Assembly: GCA_027382625.1 (NCBI GenBank)
Contig: JAJKFJ010021016.1
Location: forward strand, 42,479-106,478
DNA length: 64,000 nt
From: Tetmemena sp. SeJ-2015
Lineage: Eukaryota > Ciliophora > Spirotrichea > Sporadotrichida > Oxytrichidae
Direction of reading: 5' to 3'
Shown here: positions 13,633 through 24,959 of the stretch, piece after piece
Layout: each line of letters starts with the position of its first letter
Position numbering within the stretch: position 1 is the first letter of the stretch
The notes under the pieces: model-generated
Databases searched by the model: none
Told to the model about the DNA's origin: nothing
The model's input: only the letters and a program-made list of their open reading frames with translations
Program-made: the position numbers and the translations under genes

Positions 13633-13902
13633 ATGGAGAACTTCTTCCCTAAAAACAGATCAGTAGGTCTTAAGACAGAGACAGCACACAAGTACCACCT
13701 TGAATTCGCAAAGGCAGGATACGATTCCAATGCAGACGCAGTTGAGAAATGCATGAACAAGTGCAACATCGACTACAGAGAGACCGCAAGAGCAGACTAA
13801 GAGAGTCACTGCCTCAACCAATGCTTTAACAAATTCTTTGACTGCCAGCTCCTCATCCAAAAAGAAATCTTAAAGCACACCTTCCTCTCACCCATTCAGT
13901 GA
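13633..13902 (+). CDS. Small Tim (Tim9/10 family) mitochondrial chaperone
   Basis: This 89-residue protein has an intact single frame from ATG 13633 to the TGA at 13900-13902 and reads one TAA (ADQESH) as Gln. It carries the diagnostic twin CX3C motifs, CMNKC and CLNQC, about 20 residues apart, in the context expected of the Tim9/Tim10/Tim8/Tim13 helical hairpin. Family members form hexamers in the mitochondrial intermembrane space and escort hydrophobic membrane proteins to the inner-membrane or outer-membrane insertion machinery; the two CX3C pairs form disulfides. The length is normal for the family. I cannot tell which member it is. TGA as the only terminator supports the ciliate code used throughout. 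Confidence 0.85.
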
Positions 13903-14153
13903 TACTCAATATTCTTTACATGCCTTGCAAGTCTCAATTTCTTTCCTCATAAAGGAGAAGAAATCAGACTAGACTGTGGCTATTTTATTTAACATAATCA
14001 ACTTCAAAATATTGCGCTGTCTTTTATAAGTTTTAAAGTATTTTCTATTTTCCTTCATCTCATTTTAAGTTGATAATTTAATGCTCAATTATAATTCACA
14101 TCAACTCTTAATACTTAAACTTTAATTATCACTTCACTTCATTTGAGCTTGGT

Positions 14154-17013
14154 TCATCTTTATAAAGACATATACTTAATTTTATAATGAATCTGATTAA
14201 GTTTCTGAGCAGAATAGAGCATGCTATCAGGCATTATGAAACTTTGCCCCATCTCTTTGAAGAAAGCACTTGCCTTTTGGATTGCAATATCAGTGGAGAT
14301 ATTCTGATTTCCAGCATCAAGTTAATTGCGAATCCATATTGGAAACTTATCCTGCTTGTCCGAGCGAGAGTATCTTTTATCTGCAAATATCATCAGTCCA
14401 TAGTCATACTTATTCCTCAACACTCTGCCCACGCATTCATTATCATAAAAGTATCAATTCACATACACTAGTATAAGATCAATTGAATTGAGAGCACTGC
14501 CTCATCGCATCAAAGGTCAAAAAATCATTTTCTCTGATGTTGAAGTTCTCTCTTAAGAACTACATCCTGGCTTTAAGGTTTCTACTCAAAGTGTTCTGAT
14601 AGGGAATTCCAAACATCACCACACAACGTCCATAGTGACCTGCAAAATCAACCCCTTCTGATACCTTGCCACGCGCAATCGAAAAGAAAACTGCTCCTCT
14701 TCCGTTATCACATGCTTACTTGTAATTCTCCAGAGCAAGGATGGTCTCAATAGAATGTTAATTATGCAATAAAAAATTCTCAAAGTTATCCTTTGTTTCA
14801 ATGTAAATGAGTTTATTCTCTCTGACCTTTTAAAGAATGCCCATTTCATCCCACTTTACGATGATATGTTCCATGTACTTATAACTCGTAAAGAAGCAAA
14901 CTATCCCATCAGGCACTATTCCAGATAACTCTATTAGCAGGTTACCATAATTTCTAATATTCCCTTGATTCTCTCGCTCATCGAATTTAGAAGAAATCTA
15001 AAGCTGATCCACTCCTTTTGTAACAATTAAAGGCTATACTGCGTTTCTAGGTAGAATTATGTTAAACGCTTTCTTTAAAAATTTAATGAAGGAGTATAAT
15101 TTGTAACTTTCAAAATTTTAGGCTAAAAGTCGAGCATTTTAGGATAAATCTCTATAGGCGAGATTGTTCCACTGGTCAAAATCACATTTCTGAATCTATT
15201 AAAGACAGGCTTAGTTGCTATTGAGGCATCCATGCAATAGAACTGCATCAAAGGATCATAAATTAAGTTATCTTGAGGGTAAGGCTCAATTATAACAGTA
15301 AAGCCTTTGAAATAGGTAGAGAGCAAGGTAGCGAAATCTGCTACTATTGTGATTGGAGAAAATTCATCTAGCACAGATATTTATAAAGTATTTAGTAGAG
15401 ATGATAGCCTATCGTGAGCGAACTTCAGAGATCTCTAATCTATGTAATACTTGCCCTGGAAAGTGTAGATCATTTGTAGAGGAGTTTGAATCCTAACTTC
15501 TCTTGTCTTGAGTTCATCCTTTAAGCATACGATGATTCTTCTAAGGAAGTTTATAAAGTGCTCAGCTTTTCGAATAGAGCCAGGAACTGCTTCCTTCAGA
15601 ACGTCTTATTCTAAAAGAGGATGCTAAAGAAGTTCTTTGTCCGAGATTTACAAAGTCTCTTCTTAGAAGTTAGAGAACATGCCTTAAACTAGTCTTTTAT
15701 ATTCCTCTTACAACCTAGAAGTGCTTGACTACATTTCTGCCTTTACCATATCCTCTAGCTTCTTTAAATTATTGCTAGCCAGCTCAAGAGTTTTCCTCGT
15801 GATATTAAGACTGAAGGCTTCTATGCAGGCATTATCAATATTATGGCACTCATCGAAAACTACTATGCACTCCTTTTGCAACTCTTTGCTAACGAGATTG
15901 CTGATCTTAGGATCAAGCATGTATGCATAATTGTAGACTATGATGTTTGCTTAAAGCAAGAAGTGTCTTGCTAAGAAGTAGGGACACATTTTTCTTTACC
16001 TTCCAAACTCTTTCAAGTCATCTAAGGTGTATACTCCATTTGGCATCTTGAACTGGTCGGCCTTGTTCCAAAAGTTTTCATAGAAAAGACAAATCTTTTG
16101 ATTTTTATCCAAGTCCTCTATGTCCTAAATTTGAGCCGCAGGTATCTAATTCGTCATCATTCTTCCTTGGTCAAGATTAAATATGAAGGGGAAAATTATC
16201 TTAAATTATCGTTTTGCATCACTATATTACTCTATAACCTTTGGTGTAAAGCTTCTTCTCTGATCCATGAATATAGTAAATTTGAAGACACTCTAATAAA
16301 TGAAGCAGTTCTTTACCTACACTAGCTGTCGACTCTTTCTCTGTCATCATCTTTTGAAACCTCAGGATGAATGCACAAATTTCTCCTGGAACTCAAGCAC
16401 AACGCTAATACTGGGGAGTTCAAGGAATTATTATTTTGCTACTCTTAACGAGGGTTATTCTCGTAGCCTTTGGTCTCCTCATCAATCGACATATTTTAGA
16501 ACTACTATTCCAATTATATTTTATAGGAGTTTATGGATGAAGTAGAATATTATTGGGTAATAAGTTGTGATGCCGGCATTTGTTGGAAAGTCTTTATCTC
16601 TCTATTAAAGGACAAACTTTAGTTCCTCAAGTGTTTTCTCCATTTCGACGATTGTGCGAGTGCAATATATGAGTTTGAAGTTAGGTTTCTTTGCCTTGAT
16701 GTATGAGAGGAATGAGCGATAAGAGACACACAGTTTTACCTGTTCCTGTTGGCATCTCCAAAATATCATGGCCCTATGTCAAATTAAGTAAGTGACCGCA
16801 ATTTTCAATAAATAGAAGACTTACATCACTATCAAGAGTGCGTTTAAGCTCTTTCATATACTCATACTACTCAGGATAGACGAAGTTGTAGGGGAAACTC
16901 ACTATCAAGTCATCTATGTAGAATCTATCTCAAAAGTCAATCAAATTTTATCAAGTAATTGGGCAAGTAAATCATTATATAGCTAGTCATGCTACAAATT
17001 TTACTTACTTCAT
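14154..17013 (-). CDS. ERCC2: TFIIH DNA helicase XPD/Rad3
   Basis: A 5'-3' iron-sulfur helicase of TFIIH, used in promoter opening and nucleotide-excision repair. It starts at ATG 17013 with two residues before an 84-base GT-AG intron (16925-17008), giving MKFYIDD, and a second intron lies at 16774-16824. Visible motifs are MPTGTGKT (Walker A, near 16740), [38 protein letters not shown] (motif II is DECH where animals and yeast have DEAH), [54 protein letters not shown], and QCVGR after removal of an IES (14438-14486). It ends at a TGA at 14154. Single-base frame slips near 16705 (a likely missing C) and 16618 look like sequencing errors or mutations; an AT-rich interruption remains near 15070. 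Coverage from the N-terminus to helicase motif VI makes the identity firm. Confidence 0.92.
14438..14486. other. IES in XPD motif VI, pointer AAT
   Basis: On the coding strand MRQCSQ is followed by a 49-bp AT-rich insert and then TGCGTGGGC. The pointer AAT (ATT at 14435-14437 and 14487-14489 on the plus strand) flanks it. Joining at one copy gives TCT CAA TGC GTG GGC, restoring the invariant QCVGR. No GT donor exists at the break and the unspliced frame hits TGA, so an intron cannot explain it. Confidence 0.85.
16925..17008 (-). other. First intron of XPD
   Basis: An 84-base GTAAGT...GATAG intron after the fifth coding base. Splicing produces [10 protein letters not shown], which matches the start of XPD proteins, and it decides the start codon. 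Confidence 0.7.
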
Positions 17014-17959
17014 TTTGACAATATTTTTACTTTTAAAAATTAATTTCCATTTTTCCTCCTTTAAATGTATTTTCTCCTCTTTAAACATACTAAATTGATA
17101 ATGTAAAGTTATATCAATTTTAGATGATTATAGCTGATAATTTAATAGAAAAGAGAATTAAATTTAATATTAAATTTAAAAAATGGTAAACAATGACTTT
17201 AATTGAAAATTTAAAATTAATTCTTTAGCTTAAATCTTTTGGAAATTTTTTTTTCCTTTTAAACTATTTTTTGGGGAAAAATAAAAAATTTTTTTCCCCG
17301 TTTTTTAAAAGAGAGGGGGGCGGTTGGATCAAAAACGAATAGTCTTACAAAAAGTTAAAAGAAAACCTTTTTTTTTATAAGTTTCAAAAGCGCAGATCAG
17401 GGTTAATCTGGATTTCAACTGCACCCTTTTGCAACTCTCCATTTATTATTTTTAAACCAATCACCGATTTTTAATTAAAATTGCTATATATTATTATGAT
17501 ATTCTTTTCTTTTTTTTAGCCAATTTTTTTTATCATTTCTATTGATTATTTTTATCTTACGTTCTTTGTTAAATAAATGATAATTGTGCAAAGGATAATT
17601 TTGAGGAGTGAAATGAAATCTGATTAATTTAAATAAATCAGTAACAACAGAAATTTAATATTTTTGCTTTTAGAAACTATTAAAGTGATTTCTTCATTAT
17701 TTATAAATACAAAAATAATACTCTCTTCCTAATGCCAGTTGTTATAAATAGTCAACAAAGTACCCATTTTTTAATTTTCACAATTAAAATTATTGCATTT
17801 TTAATTTTAAAAAATTAAAAAAAACTCAAATGAAACATAGAAAATTTACAAATTAGAATTGCACATGAATATAAGAGAAGAGTTAATTTGAATTCCTGAT
17901 TTGGATAAATATTAATTAACTAAAATAATTATTTATAGATTGTATCTTATTTTTGTTTA

Positions 17960-20900
17960 TCAGGAGAGCCTAAATTACAAATCTTTGATGGCATTTAGAG
18001 ACCTTGATATTAGATTTTATATTACCTTGTGGCTCAGAAAGTGCAGCTTGCTTACAAAGTGGATTGGAGGAAAACGACTGAACAGATAGCATTACATTAT
18101 TTCAAGACAATCCTTAGAGACTGCATTAAAACAATAAGCGCATCCAACTTCTTCATGCTTTCAGATTATGACTTTAATTATAGATAATTAATTATTTTCG
18201 GATGATCTAAGAGAGGAACTTAAAATCTCTTTGCCAATCATATAAAGCCGTAAAATTCAAGCCAGTCAAACAGCTACAATCAATCTTCTTTAAATATTAA
18301 GTATATATATTTAAAGCTGCGAAGACTCTGAAGCAGGAAGATCTTAAGAATTTAGAAGAGCAGTTCACATACTAATTGAGCAAATTCAAGCAAAATAATG
18401 AACGCTTTGTTGATTATAGGGTGAATATTATTGCATGATCTAGGATTGGCAAAACCTAATGAAGATAGAGTTCTTAAAAAAGTGATATACATTAAATTAG
18501 AGATAGTTTTAATTGATTATGTATTTTAAATTAATGAGGGAGCAAGCTCCTACCAGTTTAGTGCAAGATAGCCATAGAATACTGCCTTAGTCTAACTTTT
18601 AGTTTTTTGTCCGCGTTCAAGAGGGTGGGTAGTTGTGGGTGAAAGTAGACTCCTTCTTGATGTTGTATTTAGTGCGGTATTTCCTTGCGTATGATGTTAA
18701 TATCTTTGCAAATGCTGTTCAAAAGTACGCAAATCCAAGCATACTTTGGTAAAAATTTGAGTTTGCCAGTGAAGATGAGTCTCTGTTGATCGGGAGGGAT
18801 GCCTTACATATCCTAGGCACTTGCCTCTTCAGAGGTCACTTTCAAGTTGGTTTTTAGTTGTTGATGTTGTTGTAGTTGTTGATGATGTTGTAGTAGATGA
18901 AGTCGTTACAGTAGACATTTAAAATTAATTAACTCTATGTATATAAAGCGTAATATAATATGAATCACACAACAAGGACTCAAACGCAATCTATTTCTAA
19001 GTTAAACCAATCCACGATCATAAATTCATATTCACCCTATATTTATCTTGGATTTTATTTCAAATGGATTTTACTTGAAGAGGTTAAGCAACTTATAGAT
19101 ACTCAAAGCATGAATAATTAAAAAAAGAACTATTTGAAATATAAATAGTAAATTATGTAACATGACTCCGAGAGACGGCCAATTAAAGATAAATTTAATG
19201 AAAGAGCAATCAATGGAAGGAATCAGTCAGTTTGAAAAATCTATCGAGAGCCCTAACTAAGGAAATACAGTTTAAGTCATTTCTGATAGTGTGATGAGAC
19301 ACATGACCAATGAAATAAAGCCAGACATAGATAACCTTTAGCAATCACAGTCAAAGATACTCGAAGAGATATTTCATCACTTTTTGTATTTAGAGCTCAG
19401 ATTCTTAAAAGACCACATCGCCTAACAATAATACTCTGTCAGTAGTGTCTAGAGAAGATCAATAATTTATTTTATCTTTTGCTAATCAACACTTGCATCT
19501 TCTTTGCAAAATACTCTCTAAAATCAAATTAAAAGCTAGTAGTAGTCCTTAGAGGATCAGTTAACTGAGAGTAATTCATTCAAGCTCTCTTAGATAGCAA
19601 TCTAAATACAGCAAGTTCTAGACACTCCAAGAATTCTCTAAAGCAAAATTTTTAAATTAATTATTCAATCATTCAATCTAAATTTTAGACTTGCCTGCTT
19701 TGCTGAACTTTGTTGAGGAAGGAAGCTCTGAAAATAAGGATTTAGATTGCTATAAATTCATTAAGGATCTAGATCTCTCAACTATTGATCAAGAATAGTA
19801 ACCGCACCTCTTTAATAAAAATATCGCAAATAAAATGCATAAACTTTTTAAGCTTCGCTCGTTTTAAAATTAGCTTTATTATTCTCTTATTTGATAAGAA
19901 ATTAGTTTTGACACAGAGAGAAAAAGGTTGGTGAATCATAATTTAGCTTCATCATAGGCACATTATGATAATATGATAGACATTCCTCTTGAAAGAAATT
20001 CTATATCTGCTCCTATTTCCCAAATAGATACAGTAAATTACTTCTTAAATCAAATTATTGTAAATTTTAAAGTTCGGAGTTTAATAAAGAAAAATCCCTA
20101 ATTTATTGAGGAGGAAGAAAAAGGAGGTGAGTTAAGAGTTTCATAAACACTCAGTAACTCTCAGATTAAGTTCACAAAACTTGGGTCAGCTCAAGTTGGT
20201 GAGGCGAACATCTTACAAACAGCTTTGCAGTTTCTTATAATATCATTTTTAGCTTTGCTCAGAAACAAAGAAGGAACTTAAATATTTTAATGAGTATTCT
20301 AACTTTGATTGTGGCCTAAGGTGATGGATAGTTGAAGATTATTTATCCAGAGTAAACGAATAGGCCAAGTTAAATTTTCTAGTTACCAGAGAAGAAGGGA
20401 ATCATATTTATACAGCAGACTCTTGATTACTATTTGATAGGCCATAAAAAGGGTACTTTGACCATTCTTAATGAACATTATAATTTTTATTTATTTATAG
20501 AATATCAAAAGTTTTAAACTTGATTTCTCTGTCAAAGATTAGATAAAGCTTGCATTTAAGTTTTTAATTTAGTTTTGCAGATACACCTTTGAGTGTAATT
20601 TCTAAAGTATACGATGAGAAGTTTTGAATATAAAATGAATTACTAAGAATTAAGATATTTAGTTTTACGCTTTGGTATTTTGTAATTCAGGGTATATCTA
20701 TGCGATTAGTCTTGAATCTTTGGAAATTGTAGCTTATTTCAAACACTCATCCTAATGATTGAATTGTATTTTAAAATTGTTTTTGCTTTAATGGGGTATC
20801 AACCATGCTATTGAGTTAAGCCAAACATTTTAAACAATTTTATTAAACTGACGAATACTGTCTGGCCATTTCGAAGCAGACTGATTATACTTTCCAAGCA

Positions 20901-21651
20901 GGTCTACTATCTTTTATGAAGATTCAGTTTTCAGGAGATCAATACTTCTAGTTTACTGAGCTGAAGGAAGAAGAATTTAAACTCTTGGATGCAAAAGGAG
21001 AGGCAAGACCCATTTTCAACGTGCAAGAAGCCATAGAAAATCAACTCGTTTTTACCACCACATTGGATCATTGCATTTTTAATTAATAGATCAAATTATG
21101 GTCTATGATAGAACTAAGAATTCAATTTTATAACGATTAAAAATCTATACTTGTTTTAAGAAACAGATAGTGAGCAAAATCGATAACCCATCAACAAACT
21201 CATCAAGCCCAACTTGCAATTACAATGTATTAGAAAGATTTTGCTCCTTCTCAAGCCAAAATCCCTTCCTCATCTACAAAGACTCATTAATAAAGATTTA
21301 TCCAATTAATTTGATTAAATAAATTGGTACTCAAGATCAATAGGAGTGATCAACGTGGTCACAAATCAAGCGATCAAGCTCGTGGACTGCCCTTACAAAC
21401 GCTGTGGAAATAAATACTCTCTCGTCCATGAACTGGTATATTCGCTAGATGAGAACTAACCTTAGAATGTGGCTAGTATCAACAGCATTGAGAAGTCACA
21501 AGATGAAAACATTCCTAACCAACTTCAGATCAAAATTACTTCTTTGCTTTACAAACCTGAAGATAACTTAATCATTATATTTAAAATCATATTTAAATTA
21601 GACAAGCAGAATAGCAGACAGATCAAGGAGTATTTTATTTATTTCAATTGA
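17960..21651 (+). CDS. Family gene A (tandem paralog, function unknown)
   Basis: First of four related genes. The N-terminal part (LVAQKVQLAYKVDWRKT, FKTILRDCIKT) is helical. A Gln-rich segment starts MTPRDGQLKINLMK at 19164, followed by PALLNFVEEGSSENKDL, then IVAQGDGQLKIIYP with GIIFIQQTLDYYLIGHKKG, and a C-terminal beta-rich part (FYALVFCNSGYIYAISLESL, FTELKEEEFKLLDAKGEARP, DCPYKRCGNKYSL) ending EYFIYFN-TGA. The beta-rich C-terminal half could be a propeller, but this is only an impression. The frame is broken by IESs whose removal restores the protein: 20473-20500 (pointer AAT), 20555-20574 (TTGCA), 20626-20660 (AGTTTT), 20758-20788 (TAATG) and 21071-21088 (GATCA). An antisense ubiquitin-like gene sits between two of its segments. 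The start is not determined. Confidence 0.65.
18543..18918 (-). CDS. Ubiquitin-like gene nested antisense in gene A
   Basis: The minus strand from ATG 18918 encodes a Ser/Thr-rich leader, then in one frame NLKVTSEEASAQDMQGIPPD followed by QQRLIFTGKL, unmistakably the core of ubiquitin (GIPPDQQRLIFAGKQL). A later piece in another frame reads TKYNIKKEST, corresponding to ubiquitin SDYNIQKEST. About seven residues before GIPPDQQ are missing relative to ubiquitin, and about 60 extra bases lie between GKL and the YNI part, so an IES, a frameshift or decay is involved. No C-terminal Gly-Gly is visible. It lies between coding segments of gene A, where paralogs B and C have only about 100 bases. It could be a ubiquitin-like modifier, a fusion remnant or a pseudogene. 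Confidence 0.55.
20473..20500. other. 28-bp IES in gene A, pointer AAT
   Basis: AAT at 20470-20472 and 20501-20503. Excision joins TIL|NIKSFKLDFSVKDQ. The homologous site in B is a 26-bp IES (31829-31854); in C it is 2.06 kb (39961-42021). Confidence 0.75.
20555..20574. other. 20-bp IES in gene A, pointer TTGCA
   Basis: TTGCA repeats at 20550-20554 and 20575-20579. Excision gives IKLADTPLSVIS. The same site has a 19-bp IES in B (31909-31927) and 666 bp in C (42066-42731). Confidence 0.8.
20626..20660. other. 35-bp IES in gene A, pointer AGTTTT
   Basis: AGTTTT at 20620-20625 and 20661-20666. Excision gives DEKFYALVFCNSG. Homologous sites: 2,796 bp in B and 38 bp in C. Confidence 0.8.
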
Positions 21652-21959
21652 TTATCTTTTTCATTCCTAAAGTCTTTTTTTATTTAATACTTCATTAAAG
21701 TTTTTCTCTCCTAATTCTAATTAAAAAATAATTTGATTAGGAAAGATAATTATTTACTTTATAAAGGAAAAGTTTCAATATGCAGAGGCACTTAAATTAA
21801 GTATTGCTCACTTCACTAAATCCTAAGCTAATTTGAGATTAATAAAATATTTTTGAGTTAATGAACCAGAAGCCTTAGTGTATGGTGTCAGTAAAGTTTC
21901 CCTCAAAGCAAGACTCCATGCTTGAGAGTTGTAACTTTGGAGGAGTGTGTTCACCTCCA

Positions 21960-22235
21960 CCTTGCTGATGCGAAGAGACACCATCATACAAGAAGAGAAT
22001 GTTGACCTTCCATTACGAATACCTTGTAAAGAAGGAAGAGAGAGGTCTTGAGTTCGCGAACGAACTGACAGTGTTGAGAGAAGCGAGGGACAAAAACTTG
22101 AAGTACGTTCTTCATCTTGCTGGTGTTCTTAGCGATCATGATTACATCGCCATTCGCCTTCCTAAATGGGAGACTAAGAGAATTTCTCAGCACGAGGCGC
22201 AACAAGTACTAGCTTACTGTTATTCTCACTGACAT
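21960..22235 (+). pseudogene. Truncated TBE-type kinase N-lobe relic
   Basis: The frame beginning near 21999 matches the antisense kinase at 40.1-40.8 kb almost exactly (EYLVKKEERGLEFANELTV, LPKWETKRISQHEAQQVLA) but stops just before the catalytic loop. Upstream, an open frame with an in-frame TGA reads ESCNFGGVCSPPPC, a possible degenerate glycine loop. A related but much more degraded copy follows gene B at about 35960-36290, so the relic was probably copied along with the family gene. It is not functional as a kinase. Confidence 0.65.
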
Positions 22236-22850
22236 TTAATTTTCTAATACTTTAATTATCAGGTTAGTGAATTGGTATTTTTGCAAATTAATAGACATTA
22301 TATTTGTAGTATTTAGTAAAAATACAGAGAATTTGAAGGGTAATGAAAAGTTTAATCAATCCTCGCTCAATCTTTTTATTTCTCAATTAATAATTTATTA
22401 TACCAGTTTTTAAATTAAACTAACTAGATCCACCATGCATGAAAGAAACTCTATGTCATACACTTCCATAAATAAGTAAGAAATTGAAAATTGCAATTTA
22501 GTAAATGAATTATACATTTATCTCAAAAAATTATGCTCTTTAAATAGTTTTAATTATTTCCTCAATTCATATTGCAAATTATTTCACATTATAAATTCTA
22601 AGTTCATTCAAAAGAACATTTTATATATAATTTTTCAATCAAACTCTTTCTTTTAAATTAATCTGAAAAATAATGCTTAGTCATTAGCAACTTTATATAA
22701 GAGTCTTGATCTTTTTGTTGTTGGTAAAATAGGTTAAGGCGAGAGTAAGTTGCACTAGAGAATTTAAAAGTAAATCAAAATTTTATTTATCTTGAAATTT
22801 TCCAATTAAAAAAGAGTTAAGTGATTACATTTAAATAGTTTTGATGAATC

Positions 22851-22890
22851 ACTGCGCAAAAATATTTCTCGCACCGAATTTTTGCGCAGT
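22851..22890. repeat. Short perfect inverted repeat ACTGCGCAAAAAT
   Basis: Arms 22851-22863 and 22878-22890 are exact reverse complements with a 14-base spacer. GCGC is rare in this AT-rich setting, so the arms stand out. Confidence 0.7.
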
Positions 22891-23809
22891 ATCATTATTT
22901 ATATCTAAATGATTTATCAACAAAGGAAGGTAATTCTACAGGTTATCTTCATGTATTATTTTTAAATCTAAAGTCATAAAAACTATTTTAAGTTAGACTA
23001 ATACTTTTTATAAGCAAATATATTTTTGTGAAATTTCAAACTATTTATTTGAATGAACTCATTTCTCTTTTCAACCACTTCCTTTTTTTGTTTCACACTC
23101 TAATTTCTATTAAGGCAGAAACCCTTTTCAACTTTTTAAAAGTACTTTTTCGAACTCAAATATAAATTTCATATTTTTGTTTTCTAAAACTATCCTCACA
23201 CACTTTTTGTTGTGGCAAGAAATAAATTTATCTTCGAGCATTAGCAAATAATTAGTTTCTCAAAATACTTTGCTTAAATAATGTAGATGAGTCAAATTGA
23301 GTTGTGGATCTTATTCTATAAAAAAACACAAATTATATCATATAGCTTTCATCTCTCTCAAAAGCTTATCGAAATAATTTCATAAAAAAATTATTCTGTC
23401 ATTCCCGATCGCAATTAAAGAAGCTGAAATAAAATGTAAGATTGCCAAGTTCATAAATGCTACAGGCTATTGAAAATTTATATCATAAAAATGAAAATTA
23501 GTATTGGGGATATGTTGAAAACATCTACACAACTCAAATTGGACTTTAAAATAAAAATGAAAATGAAATAGAGCTAGAATAGATTAGACATCAAATAAAG
23601 TTTGGCAGTCATTTACGGTTTTCCTATGCTAAAAAGTCCAGGACTTTTCTATATTTAAAAAAAGCTGATAGACTCAAATAAAAAATCATTTTTGATTTCC
23701 TCCTTGGAAGTGATGATTTACTCACAATAATAAAATTACTATGATTAAATGTCATAGAAACTGTTTTATCAATTCTTGGACATCAGAAATAGAGGATAAA
23801 AAGGCTTCC

Positions 23810-23920
23810 CAGATCAGAAAAAAATCATAAATAATCTAAAAAATTACAAAATTTGATTAAAAAATCACAAAGACGGAATAAAAAATCACAAAAAGCGCAA
23901 ATAAAAATCACAAGCTCAAG
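23810..23920 (+). repeat. Degenerate tandem repeat of AAAAAATCACAA-like units
   Basis: Three to four copies of an A-rich unit with ATCACAA appear at a spacing of about 20-26 bases. No coding meaning was seen. Confidence 0.5.
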
Positions 23921-24788
23921 TTTCTTAATTTTTACGTTAGTTAAAGAAAATATATGAATCCTATTTCGGAATTCAGTAAATCAACGCTATTTACTATATG
24001 AATTCAGCTGGGTTAATTAAAAAACTTCCTTCCACTAATAGACTTCAGAATTATGAAATGGAATTCAATAAAAGGTTAACATATTTTTTTGCATTCATAT
24101 GAGGGCAGCATTGAAAAGAGTATAAAAAGATTGAATCTTCAAAATCTCTCTCTTCACTTCAGGTTCAAGAAAGTTTTCTCAAAACACTTCACTCAAATAT
24201 ATGATCAAGCAAATCACTTTAGAGACTTGTATCTAGAGTAAAATATTTGAGATTTAAAAAAAAATTATATTCAGAGTAAAATGCTAGTCCCCTTAAGCTC
24301 ATTAAGCTATCAGCTAATTTGTGCTAAGCCAGATGACAGAAGTAAGACCTTCCTCCAGTCGCATCGCAAAATATATTAATGAAGTTTGAAAATCATGCTT
24401 AAGCTCAGGAGTATCTATCAAAATCAAACTTTCTTATGATTGATACCTCTGCTTACATCCCCATAATTTCGAACCGAGAATGACTCATTTAAGACCACTG
24501 CAAATGAAATTTGACGTTTGATTAAAAATCTCTTAAGAGATAATCCAAGCTTAATAATTTTACACACACTTAATTAATAAAATTTCTAATCAATAATATT
24601 AGGAGATGATTTTGTGATAAGCTTCTATGATTTATTTTTCGTTTGTTACTGATGCTCTTGTCTTTTTTCTCTTTTTTATTTTCAAATTAAGAAGTAGGTT
24701 TCAATAAATCTAAACGATATTTAGCAAGACAATGAAGGATGTAACTTCATGAGCCAATCTTGCAAAACTTCTTTGAACAATTGAAACA

Positions 24789-24949
24789 ATGGACTCCGAA
24801 GCAAGCATGGATGATCAAGGTTTTGTTGTTGAAAATTTCAAGAGCTGGTATAAAAAGTCAATGAGCATTTCGATGCCCAAAGAGCCGCAGAGCAAGTAGT
24901 AAACTTCAATATAAATTCGTACGAGAAATGATACATACTATGACCAAAG
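24789..24949 (+). CDS. Small coding exon, function unknown
   Basis: From ATG 24789 a 53-residue frame reads MDSEASMDDQGFVVENFKSW and onward through two adjacent TAG/TAA Gln codons to a GTAAGT donor at about 24950. A possible 22-base GT-AG intron (24950-24971) leads to further open sequence ending with TGA near 25155. The acidic start and Ser/Lys/Gln mix look like real protein. There is no known domain. Confidence 0.45.
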
Positions 24950-24959
24950 GTAAGTTTGA

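Larger units (their letters stand above)
22240..24780. other. AT-rich germline spacer
   Basis: No gene was recognised. It holds a 13-bp perfect inverted repeat with GCGC (22851-22890) and a degenerate repeat of AAAAAATCACAA-like units (about 23810-23920). Confidence 0.45.

Noticed and set aside
13563..13860. Minus-strand frames over the small Tim gene
   Set aside because: Antisense shadows of an intact, motif-bearing gene.
14187..16545. Plus-strand frames of 60-94 codons across the XPD locus
   Set aside because: They are antisense to conserved helicase motifs and have no support of their own.
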